Source: Diphasiastrum complanatum
Taxonomy: Eukaryota; Streptophyta; Lycopodiopsida; Lycopodiales; Lycopodiaceae
Reading direction: 5' to 3'
DNA length: 64,000 bases
Assembly: GCA_029204225.1 (NCBI GenBank)
Contig: CM055106.1
Span: forward strand, 23,272,801 to 23,336,800
Made by a program: the position numbers and the translations under genes
Shown here: in pieces, positions 32,769-42,133 of the stretch
How the letters are laid out: each line of letters starts with the position of its first letter
Numbering within the stretch: position 1 is the stretch's first letter
Notes under the pieces: generated by a model
What the model was told of the DNA's origin: nothing
The model's input: the letters and a program-made list of their open reading frames with translations, nothing else
Databases searched by the model: none

Positions 32769-33960
32769 GGAAATGGTCACGTTTAGTGACCACATTAAGC
32801 TTCTTAAAATCTACACAAATTTGAAGCTTCCCATTTTTCTTAGGTACAATTATGATCAACGACACCCATTCCATATCTTCGACCTCATAGATGAACCTGG
32901 CCTCCAGTAGGCATTGTAACTCTTCGTTGATCTTGGCTTGATAAATTGGATTACATCTGTAGGGACGACTAGCTATCGAGGTAGCATCAGGTTGTAAGGG
33001 TAAGGAAAACAACATCATTCTATGCGTTGGATTTATGATAGTGTTGGTGAACATCAGCGTGTCAAATTCCTGGATATGTCTATGGGCATCTTCATCAGTG
33101 CTTCCGTGAAATTGAGGTAGGGAGCCTACTATTCTTCGTGCCCTTCCGATATCATCAAGGATAACTATTGGCTGAGTGACTCTTCATGTCAATGGTGCGA
33201 TAGATAGAGGGCTAGGTGTTTACACAGTCGACTAAGCTTGAGCTCGATGGTCATTTTCAGCTAAAGTTTCTTCATCCGTGTTCTGGTTAGTGTGATCCTT
33301 GAGGCCCATGTCTGGCTCAACTTTACTTTCTAGCATCAGTCCCTGTTTTGACAGTGTGTCATCATCCATCATCTCTTCGTGACTTTTTGCTTCATCACCT
33401 GTCACCTCATTGGAATTTGGTTCAATTCCATTTTAAGATACGGTCTACTCATATTCATCACTATAACTCTCAATTGGATTAGATATCTCACTTTCATTGT
33501 CATATCGAGTTGAACACTCTCCTAATTCTATTTCTGATTGGATGTCATCTATGTGGATATTTGAAGGTGTTTTTCACTCTTGCAGTGAGAGTGTTATTGA
33601 AGGTGTTCTCACTCTTGCAGTGAGACTGTTATTGCTATTTGCAGATTGGCAGTACTATCTTCTTGATCCTCAAGAAGATTTGGCATTGTGCATTCGTGTG
33701 GTGACTGCTCTTGGGTTTCAACGACTTTTGGGAGTAGGGGAGGTGAATCTCCTGCTATCTACAGCTAGACTTGGTTCTCTAGGCAATAGGCTGGCCTCTT
33801 GCATCGAAATTTGTAAAGCCAAGTCTAGTTCGGCAAATGAGAATCCATCTAGATCTAGTTGCGGTCCTTCAACTAGATGTGGCTCTAGCTGAGGTTCGAT
33901 CAAAAGGTCCTCTAATATGACATGTTTTTCTTCGATGGCATCTAATTCTGATGGTGTATG
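32769..33960 (-). pseudogene. Gypsy gag fused to reverse transcriptase by internal deletion
   Basis: On the minus strand the gag start reads GSLPQFHGSTDEDAHRHIQE, then FDTLMFTNTIIN and RMMLFSLPLQ. It then passes without a break into the N-terminal reverse transcriptase: NPIYQAKINEELQCLLEARF, WVSLIIIVPKKNGKLQICVD, FKKLNVVTKRDHFQL. The usual gag C-terminus and protease (over 1 kb) are missing. The fusion is in one open frame from 33054 to 32470, continuing into repeat unit B. Upstream to 33960 is a Ser/Glu-rich leader region with frames in several phases. The copy cannot encode a working element. Confidence 0.75.
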
Positions 33961-33994
33961 GTCTTTCCTTTTACCCTCATTCTATTCAAGAGAC

Positions 33995-34690
33995 TTTAAG
34001 AATGCATATGTGGGTTGCTTTGAAGATTTTTGAAAAGGTCAAAATAGGATTCTTACTGGTGGGTCACACTTGTGTTCAAATCGACTTTTGTTTAGCTACT
34101 TCTCTAAAAAGCTAAGAAGCAAAAGGACCTTTTCTTTGTCAGTATTACAAAGCATTATCTGGGAGTCTTACATGCATAAACCAAATGTGTTGTTATTACG
34201 ATGCATATTTGATTTTAGGGAGTATGTCAAAATGTCGGAACAACCTTGCATACAACCAATCAATGATATCAATTTCCAGCATCAATTCAAAATTGAAAAC
34301 AATGATGAAGGCATAGAAAGCATTTTTCAAATTCTATTGCATGGTTACCTTCTAGAGGGGTCCGCTTTTTATGTAATGTGCCTTTGCGTCTTCCTATCAT
34401 TTCTAATGTCCACTTTGGAAGAGCATAAATCTCAGAATTGACCATTCAAACAGCGTACCAATTTTTTGACAAGTTTGACAAACATTGGTGGGTGGATTTT
34501 TTTGAAGAAAAGAAACTCAATTTATTTAACTTGGGGACACAAACTCGTTTGAAGAATTTCATCGGCCATTAAGATCAATAAATCCAACGACCACAGTTGA
34601 ATCCTCATCTATTCCACAACAAACAAAAATTTTATCCCTTGAAATTTTATCCAATGACCAATGTGCGAAATGAAGAACGTGAAATTTATG
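33995..34690 (+). pseudogene. DUF7869-type transposase-like remnant, second copy
   Basis: The plus strand reads ALKIFEKVKIGFLLVGHT, then FSKKLRSKRTFSLSVLQSII, YMHKPNVLLLRCIFDFREYV and INDINFQHQFKIENND, aligning with the minus-strand copy at 9.1-10 kb. After frame changes it continues with SFEEFHRPLRSINPTTTVES. It lacks the upstream LDN-RENKN block, so it is truncated at its 5' end. Several stops are present. Together the copies show that this transposon family is dispersed in the genome. Confidence 0.62.
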
Positions 34691-34962
34691 TGGGTGAAGA
34701 AACCAAACATTCATGTTGTCATGTGCCAAATCTAAGCAAATAGCAATTACAATGGAAGTAAAGCTAATAGCAAGAAAAGTACAAAGCATTCAAGATAGCA
34801 TATCCATAGAAAGCTAGAAACAATGAGATCTCAATGGAATCACATTAGCAAGGAAAAGAAGAGTACAAAGCAATGTAAATGAGCATGGATTCATGTAGAT
34901 AGGGCACATGAGACCTAGCAATGGAGACCACTATGGCTGACATTCACAAGGAAGCTAGAAGC
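34691..34962. other. Unassigned sequence, possibly LTR interior
   Basis: No gene. If the LTR ending at 35223 is longer than its shared segment with the 40.5-kb copy, this belongs to it. Confidence 0.35.
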
Positions 34963-35223
34963 TCTCACTTGCAAATGAGCCAAAAGATTCACAAAATGAT
35001 GTCTCTTGCCTAGTTATAGACAATGCTCTTACTTAACTTAACTTAACTATCTTGAGGGATAAATAGGGCCCTTATTGGCCTATTATCCTTATTAATTACT
35101 TTGAAGGGCCTAAAGAGAGAACCGCCTTGTTCTTAACGCTAATAGCTCCTTTTGGGCCTACAAAAGCTTACAATGGATATTCTGATGCATTGATAAGCAC
35201 TAATGTACCATTAGTACATGACA
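34963..35223 (-). mobile_element. 3' LTR start of a minus-strand LTR element, copy 1
   Basis: On the minus strand the segment starts TGTCATGTAC immediately after a polypurine tract (35235-35224, AAGTAGGGAGAA). It shares about 260 bases with 40530-40819, including GGGCCTAC- and AGGGCC-type words. The homology stops at 34963, so the drawn left edge is that of the shared part, not a proven LTR end. Confidence 0.6.
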
Positions 35224-35470
35224 TTCTCCCTACTTAAACATTTTTGTCCTCAAAAATGAAGACACTTGTCTGATCAGCTGGATCGCCTTGGTGAAGTAGT
35301 CAGGATTGATGAGGATGTGTCGTCCACAAAATTATTGTCTCATTACAAATCCAAAGCTGTCGAATTGAATCCATTTTGTTAGCCTCAAATGATAATCATT
35401 GTTCCCATGGAGGAAAATTGATGGTCGAAGAAGAGTTTAATGAAGCACATATTGTTTGTTGGCAACCAAT
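35224..35470 (-). pseudogene. Polypurine tract and last residues of an LTR-element polyprotein
   Basis: The minus strand reads INPDYFTKAIQLIRQ then SSFLRTKMFK just before a stop and the polypurine tract AAGTAGGGAGAA. The peptide FLRTKMFK with the stop overlapping the purine tract recurs at 40.83 kb, and resembles the way many plant Gypsy elements end their polyprotein. Stops occur further upstream. Confidence 0.5.
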
Positions 35471-35640
35471 CTGTATGGAATGGATAGAGTGCATCACCGC
35501 AATATCCTCTTTTGTCTGCTTCTTCGGCATCATGACAAATTGAATGATCTATTGAATTCCTTTAGGATTGTACTTTTTCATTGCATCCGGCTGTGTTGGC
35601 CTGAAGATTTTGTCATGTTGTTTGGTAGTCACTTTGTTGT

Positions 35641-36021
35641 TCAATCCAAATGCTTCAATGAGCATTGCATTTGAATTGTTAAAATCCCACATGAACTATT
35701 GGCATAACCAATTTTGAATATAGGAACCAATATGTTTGGATGGATCATCTCTGGAAATAACAATTGATATTCTGAATGGACATTCATTTCCAAGAATATT
35801 GAGTGAATAAGATGCTTGCAAAGAATGATGATATCTCTTTCACTCAAAGTCTCTACGAAAAATCTTTCGTAGATTAGATCATCATGTTCAGAGATATTGA
35901 TATTTCCAATATTTTGAACCACAAACTGGAAACTTTGATATAATGGACATTGGATTGTTTGTCCCATCTCATAGCTAGAACAATTTCCAGCTTGTATATT
36001 ACAAGTTTCATCACATTTCAT
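35641..36021 (-). CDS. Hypothetical protein of the 35-38 kb LTR element (C-terminal part)
   Basis: Open frame of 126 residues (MKCDETCNIQAGNCSSYEMG, then YERFFVETLSERDIIILCKH). It abuts and overlaps the next upstream frame by a few bases, so the two may be one protein split by a frameshift. No domain is recognised. It lies between the acidic frames and the polyprotein tail of a minus-strand LTR element. Confidence 0.35.
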   Translation of the reverse strand: MKCDETCNIQAGNCSSYEMGQTIQCPLYQSFQFVVQNIGNINISEHDDLIYERFFVETLSERDIIILCKHLIHSIFLEMNVHSEYQLLFPEMIHPNILVPIFKIGYANSSCGILTIQMQCSLKHLD

Positions 36022-36818
36022 TGTACTCTATATTGAATGTGAAACATTCATATAGATCAATTTTATCCTTGTCTATTACTTTTATTTTGCAAGAAGTCTT
36101 AGACAAGTCTTCTAGTTGAACATGATGCAACAGTTCTTGTGATCTCAAGGAAGATGAGGTCCTTGAGTGATTTGCCTCATTGACAACTTCATTATCTGAA
36201 CTGGCCTTTGTACTGCTCAATTGAAAATCAATATTGAGAACAAAAATATTGTTCTCATAATCCTCTGCATCATGTTTGTTGTCCTCAGCTGATTTTTGAT
36301 GTCCTTGCACTGACATTGTATTTGCAATTGGAATTTTCTGGGTCAATTCAAATTGAGAATTACATTGTTGTCGATCTTGTGTACATTCTATAGCACTGCA
36401 GAAATGTTGATTGTCCCTTTCCCATGAATTCAATGGGGAATCATGAGCTGTTGATGAAGTTGGCTGATCCATCTGTTGAATAGGCTTTTCTATCATTGAT
36501 AACTTTTTCTTTTTCGTCAAATTGCACTTCTAGTTCATCCTCTGATGATCTTGATGAAGAATCATCAGATTCACTTGAATTTGTTTCCTGCATTGGATCT
36601 TCCATACCAAACATTTCCTCTTGATCACTACCATTTTGATTCTCAAGACATGACAGTAGCAAGTTCTCAATGTTGACAGTTCCTTCGGGATCAGTATCAA
36701 TGTGCTCTCCTTGATTTGAGTCCTGACTTCCACTATCAAATTGTTCATCATCCTCAAAATGTTGTATCCTTGAAGCCTCACCTCTTTGTTGGACATTTTT
36801 ATGAACATTCGTTGCCAC
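36011..36818 (-). pseudogene. Acidic Ser/Asp/Glu-rich protein of the LTR element, frame-broken
   Basis: Two overlapping minus-strand frames, 36818-36441 and 36520-36011, together encode about 290 residues. The first is very acidic with GSQDSNQGEHIDTDPEGTVN and NSSESDDSSSRSSEDELEVQ. The second has a Gln/Asn-rich start and a KIKVIDKDKIDLYECF end. A frameshift near 36480 would join them. The composition resembles acidic linkers of plant Gypsy gag proteins, but no zinc knuckle is seen. Function unknown. Confidence 0.4.
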
Positions 36819-36845
36819 ACCTCTAGCTACTATAGATTGTTGTGC

Positions 36846-37676
36846 TCATTGTTCCAACATTCCCCTGTCATTTTCAAGTCTCACAGGATATCCAGTATGA
36901 CTTCGTAATAGATGTTTCTCCTTGTCCATGTCAATTATCCGGACATCTTGAGAAGATGTTACATTTTGTGATGGAGACGGTAGTTGGAACGATTTAGATG
37001 GCTCATTACACCTTTGATCAGCTCCCGCAATTTTGTCTTGCCCACCAGATAGGCTAGCAAACAATCTTTCCCATTTCACCTCGTCAGCTTGCCGATCTTG
37101 TTTCATTTTCTGCAACATTTCAACTATCAGATCTTGTGTGGCCTGCAATTTACTTAATATGTTTTCTTGTTGGTTCGAAACTTGCAGTTCTTCCATCACT
37201 TCGTTAGTAGGGCTCAATTGTCCATTGAACAATAGTAATGATGAACCACAATGGGTATGAGGAGTGGCATTATTAATTGTGCTATTTTGTATGCAACGTT
37301 GCACAAGAGATGACGATTGTTCAAGTTGGCACATAGAACTCATGTACCGCAGTGCGTGCTCATCACCTTGTGAATTGCGATGATGTTTTGATTGTTGTGA
37401 ATATAGCTCATCATCACTGTCACTACTATAAAAACCACCATCAATATTAGATTGATTTGATTGGTGTAACTCATGGTTTTTATTTTGGTCAAAATAGTTT
37501 TCATCATCAGTCAAACAATCTCCATATGAGTCGTGTTGCTCATATTGTTCTGAATTATTATCATTGTACTCCCCATATTGATAATATTGATCTGAAATAC
37601 CATCATTTTGTTCCTCGTACTGATAATCACAATATGATTGGTCATCACATTCAGATTGATTATCAAATTTCACCAA
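36846..37676 (-). CDS. Gag-like protein with Tyr/Gln/Asn-rich N-terminus
   Basis: An intact frame of 276 residues. The first 90 residues are low complexity with repeated Tyr, Asn, Gln and Asp (EEQNDGISDQYYQYGEYNDN), prion-like in composition. A middle part has SDSDDELYSQQSKHHRNSQG. Residues about 170-215 form a likely coiled coil (NILSKLQATQDLIVEMLQKM), and the end is basic and Ser-rich. Position upstream of the polyprotein tail and LTR suggests the gag of this element, although the standard Gypsy gag core is not visible. Known family: none recognised. Confidence 0.45.
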   Translation of the reverse strand: MVKFDNQSECDDQSYCDYQYEEQNDGISDQYYQYGEYNDNNSEQYEQHDSYGDCLTDDENYFDQNKNHELHQSNQSNIDGGFYSSDSDDELYSQQSKHHRNSQGDEHALRYMSSMCQLEQSSSLVQRCIQNSTINNATPHTHCGSSLLLFNGQLSPTNEVMEELQVSNQQENILSKLQATQDLIVEMLQKMKQDRQADEVKWERLFASLSGGQDKIAGADQRCNEPSKSFQLPSPSQNVTSSQDVRIIDMDKEKHLLRSHTGYPVRLENDRGMLEQ

Positions 37677-38300
37677 TCAGAATCAGAATCCATTTTGACA
37701 AATCAAGGGAGAATATGAGTCTGTAAATTTATAAAGACCTTTATAGAAAAAATTGCGAAGTTAGATTTTTGCAAGGAAATAAGATTTTGACAATTTCTCC
37801 ACCCACTTAAAACTCAGAGTTCTATGATGAGTAAAAGTGAAAGGCAAAAACGTGTAGGTCGTATAGAACTGAGCACTTTTTCTTTTTACAGTATTCAATT
37901 CTGAGCTCAGACGAAAAAAATTATGAGGATTCGAAAGTAATTAATGAAAACACAAAACTTTGATTTAAGAAAATGGGTCTTGAAGAAAATAAAATTAAAA
38001 CATAATAATTACAAGATTTCGATAACTTATCAATGTCAGACTTGTCGTTCTGATCACTTTTAGTTTTTGTTTCGCTGAAATCCGAACTCAAACAAAGAAG
38101 TTACGGAATTTAAAAGAAAACTTGGTAAAATGAATTATATACAACTTGGAAAGGGGGGTATTAAAAAATTTTGCAAATTGAAAGGCAAAAAAAAAATTTT
38201 ATCGGCTGCTCTTGTGGTGCTTTTGAGTGCTCGTCAAAAAAATTTGTGACAATCCTAAATTTTTTTGAAAAATTGTATGCAAATAGAAGGGATCAAGCTA
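37677..38300. other. Non-coding leader of the gag-like gene
   Basis: AT-rich sequence without genes, on the 5' side of the gag-like frame. No clear primer-binding site was found, so the 5' end of the element is not defined. Confidence 0.4.
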
Positions 38301-38580
<280 letters not shown>

Positions 38581-38711
38581 GTAATCGAAGGCAATCTCGA
38601 CCGAAAGAGTTGGAGGAAGTGAGAGAAGGTAAAGCGTGGACTACCCAACGATAGAGAGTCTTCTCAGATTGCTTTTGTGACGTTCAAGGATCATGAGGCC
38701 CTAGATACAGC

Positions 38712-39050
<339 letters not shown>

Positions 39051-39534
39051 TTACTAGAGTCTATTGAATTATTTGTTTGGATTTATGATTTTTGTAAGTA
39101 GGTGTTAAAAAATGCTTTTATCAATAAAAGTATTAAAATAATGACCTCAGAGCTAAAAAGTCAAAACTGCAAATTGTTTTTTGTCTTCAAGTTGATTCCA
39201 ACAAATATATGCATGACCATATTTGATTTAAGTTTGACTGAGATTCTTAAAGATCATATTCAGAGTAATGAAATTTTACGTCTTTTACGAAATTTCTTAA
39301 CTTTATTTCAGGTTAAATATATTCTAAGTATGAGCTCCGATCCAAGTGACGTAGAAAGCAATATCACTCTATTTTTTGAGTTCTTTGCATTGACTATATG
39401 GATGATTAGTTTTAAATAATGTTAAAATGTGACCTATAATCATGCATATAGGCATGTTATCTTTTCTCAAATAGAATTCATACAAAAAGACTAATCACTC
39501 AATTCTAAGCGAGCTAACCATAATTAATGTTGTT

Positions 39535-39536
<2 letters not shown>
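39051..39536. other. AT-rich spacer
   Basis: One 105-codon plus-strand frame (39102-39419) is AT-driven and shows no motif; I do not call it a gene. Confidence 0.45.

Positions 39537-39569
<33 letters not shown>
39537..39569 (+). repeat. (CA)n microsatellite
   Basis: About 16 CA units. Confidence 0.95.
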
Positions 39570-39570
<1 letters not shown>

Positions 39571-39673
39571 TAGTTTTCATGTATTTGTTTGTTTCCCAAT
39601 GTTTGATATATAACCTGATGGTTTTTGTTCCAAATAATTGCAGGTGTTTTGCATTTGAGGGAGTGATTCCATG

Positions 39674-40002
39674 ACATGGACACTCCCAAGTGTGTGCGAA
39701 GTAACCCTTCGTACATCACTCCGAAGGGTGAGAGCCAGTTTGCAAGGAAGAGGAGGTTGAATAGGAAGCGACAAGCAGTGCGTAGGGCATTGTCGCTTGC
39801 ACCTGTAATTCATGTCGTTGAGGAGGTGACATGTTCGACTGCAAGTTTGGTCTCAAACTTGCAAATCGTCGAGCACATGTTGACTGTTGGTGTCGGTGGC
39901 GTGGGTAGTTCAGCAGGGGTTGTCACGCCAGAGCATGTGTGTGGCAATGCCATGTATAGAATGCCAAAGTTGGAGTCTAGTCAGAGAGGAAGAGTAGATT
40001 AG
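39674..40002 (+). CDS. Hypothetical protein with an Arg-rich motif, part 1
   Basis: Frame of 109 codons starting MDTPKCVRSNPSYITP, preceded by AATAATTGCAG, a good 3' splice site at 39644, so it may be an exon. The motif PSYITPKGESQFARKRRLNR followed by KRQAVRRAL returns in degenerate form at its end (MYRMPKLESSQRGR) and in the next frame (PSYRTPEAESRSARTRRL). Such Arg-rich E-S-x-x-A-R-x-R-R repeats recall the N-terminal region of some Helitron proteins, but this is a weak resemblance and no Rep or helicase is present. Confidence 0.35.
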
Positions 40003-40043
40003 AGCAGAGGAGAAGAGCGAAGAGGAGGCTTCTCTCTCGCAAG

Positions 40044-40439
40044 TTGGAGCAGGTTCAGCAGGGTGTTCACAGGGATGTAGTTGGTTCAGCCACCATTGTG
40101 AGTGTTGACGATGACACTCCTCTTGGTGTAGATGTTGGTTTTCTTGTGAGAGGGTTAGAGTTTGTGGAGCATGTTACATCCAGTAGTTTGGGAGTAGGGT
40201 CGATCACACAGGTCTGCTCACCTATGAGACAAGTAGAGTCAAGAGAGGCAATTTCGTTGATATCTTTAGGTGCATATTCAACTTTTGTAGAGTCAAATAT
40301 GCCCGAGGGGGTGCATAACCACCCATCATATAGGACACCTGAGGCCGAGTCTAGATCAGCTAGGACTAGAAGGTTGAGGTGTAGATACGGCGCGAAGAGG
40401 AGATTTTTAGATAGGGGTTGCACTTATTTGAGACAATGA
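40044..40439 (+). CDS. Hypothetical protein with the same Arg-rich motif, part 2
   Basis: Frame of 131 codons, separated from part 1 by a stop and a frame change at about 40000. It opens with a Val-rich stretch (VVGSATIVSVDDDTPLGVDV) and ends with HNHPSYRTPEAESRSARTRR then YGAKRRFLDRG. Parts 1 and 2 are two diverged copies of one layout: Val-rich stretch, then P-S-Y-x-T-P, then Arg-rich. Downstream the frame runs into the LTR copy at 40530. Probably a captured or transposon-derived gene fragment. Confidence 0.35.
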   Translation: MEQVQQGVHRDVVGSATIVSVDDDTPLGVDVGFLVRGLEFVEHVTSSSLGVGSITQVCSPMRQVESREAISLISLGAYSTFVESNMPEGVHNHPSYRTPEAESRSARTRRLRCRYGAKRRFLDRGCTYLRQ

Positions 40440-40529
40440 TTATGAATCAAAACGTGACGATGCTTCCTGCTGAAGAGTATTCTTCTGGGCATGGGTTCGA
40501 AGAACATGAAGCTGAATCTAGTGGCAATG

Positions 40530-40819
40530 TCTCACTTGCAAATGAGCCAAAAGATTCACAAAATGATGTCTCTTGCCTAGTTATAGACAATGCTCTTACT
40601 TAATAAAACATAACTATCTTGAAGGATAGTTAACCCTTGTTAAGCATTATTTAGCCTACATTGGGCCCTTAGTGGCCTATTATCCTTATTTATTACTTTG
40701 AAGGGCCTAAAGAGGGAACCATCTTGTTCTTAAGGCTAATAGTTCCTTTTGGGCCTACAAAGCTTACAATGGATATTATGATGCATTGATAAGCATGGAT
40801 GTACTAAAAGTACATGACA
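40530..40819 (-). mobile_element. 3' LTR start of a minus-strand LTR element, copy 2
   Basis: On the minus strand it starts TGTCATGTACTTTTAGTAC directly after polypurine tract AAGTAAGGGGAG (40831-40820) and shares its length with the copy ending at 35223. It is cut at 40530 by the Arg-rich gene region. It ends a second element of the family lying to its right. Confidence 0.6.
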
Positions 40820-41030
40820 CTCCCCTTACTTAAACATTTTTGTCCTCAAAAATGAAGGCATCTGCCTAATAGCTCTAGGGACACATTTCAAATTGTATCG
40901 ATGGAGAATGTCGTTTCCAACAGCTTCATGGTAATAGTCGTGGCCACTTTTCAATAAACAATTTGCAAATGCAGTTCCGAACTTGAATGCAAAATCGGCC
41001 AGCTCTTGTTGTAGGAACTTGAAGGTTGGA
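40820..41030 (-). pseudogene. Polyprotein tail of the second LTR element
   Basis: The minus strand reads LADFAFKFGTAFANCLLKSG, then HDYYHEAVGNDILHRYNLKC and SFLRTKMFK before the polypurine tract. The end peptide matches that at 35.24 kb. Only this tail is preserved, so the element is truncated near 41030. Confidence 0.5.
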
Positions 41031-41811
41031 AAAGAAAAAAAAGTCGATTAATTTAAAAAACTGTAAAAGACCAACCTACTTGCCAAAAAAAAAAAAAAAC
41101 ATGAGCACTCGACTTTACTTGAGAAAAGCACTTGTGAGAGCTACCTCTACTAGGTGACTTATGCTAGTTGAGTAGAAATGGAAGGGTTTATCATTATTTC
41201 TATTCCAAGGATTTTCTTATATCGTAACAATGGAACCCCCAACAAAATACTAGCCTTGTATTGGCATTAAAAAACAGGCAAATACTTAGGGAAGATCCAT
41301 GCATATCTTTGATGTATGTACATTATAACATGTATTGCATGTACTATTCAATATTGTGATTTGAAGGTTACATACACAGTGCACAGCACGCAGTACTGGC
41401 AGACATGGCTAATAATATCTCAGCTGAAATGTTTTGGACACAGAATCAGACCTTCACAGCGTAGTATCGCGTTTTGGACACGATACACCCTTCTAGGAAT
41501 ATAGCAGCTAGCTTCCAATTGATATACTTCCGACTGAATTTGATACTACGCATTTGGAATTGGGTCAAATCTAAAGGAGGGAAAAATAAGTCACCATATT
41601 CAAATAAGTTTAAACGTAAGTTAGACAATATCCAAAAACCGGGCTTTGTTACCCATACAGGGTATCAATGACAATGAAACTTCCTAAATTCTGCAGGCCT
41701 AAGTGGTCAGGATGAAAATGTGAATTTACTTACCGCATAAAGTTGAATTGAGCAGATTTTTAAAGTGATATAAATCTAATAGACAGTATATTTACATAGT
41801 TGTTGGGTTTT
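41031..41811. other. 3' flank of the WRKY gene
   Basis: No gene. It contains the 3' untranslated region and the end of the WRKY transcription unit on the minus strand; the polyadenylation site was not fixed. Confidence 0.5.
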
Positions 41812-42133
41812 CTATGGTTGTTTTCGCATCACTGAGGGCACCATATCTTCTAGAAGTCCTTCATCTGTCGGTGTCGACTGAGCAGAACGCCTGGGCTGCG
41901 TTGTCAGAAATTCAAACCCCGCTTTGTGTAAATTTGGTGGCAATGGTGGCGTTTCACCATGTGATTGCAGGTGATATGAAGCTGAGGAAGCCTCAATATG
42001 AGGTCTGAGATTGATGGGACTGTGATGATTGTGGATACCCTCATACGTTGTGATAACCAAGCGAGAATCGTCCGAGGAGCGTTCAACCCTTTTCTTCACT
42101 ACACATCTTGGCTTTGTACATCTATAATAGCTC
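41812..42133 (-). CDS. WRKY transcription factor, exon 3
   Basis: The exon starts after a TTTCTATATGCAG acceptor and completes the split Arg codon, then reads SYYRCTKPRCVVKKRVERSS and LVITTYEGIHNHHSP. It supplies the zinc ligands C311, C316, H340 and H342 (C-x4-C-x23-H-x-H), the group I/II pattern. A Ser/Pro-rich tail of about 65 residues ends at the stop at 41812. Positions 42134-42153 upstream look open but are intron. Confidence 0.93.

Noticed and set aside
33497-33892. Plus-strand frame of 131 codons at 33.5 kb
   Set aside because: Overlaps the minus-strand leader of the Gypsy gag and shows no motif; kept as probable shadow.
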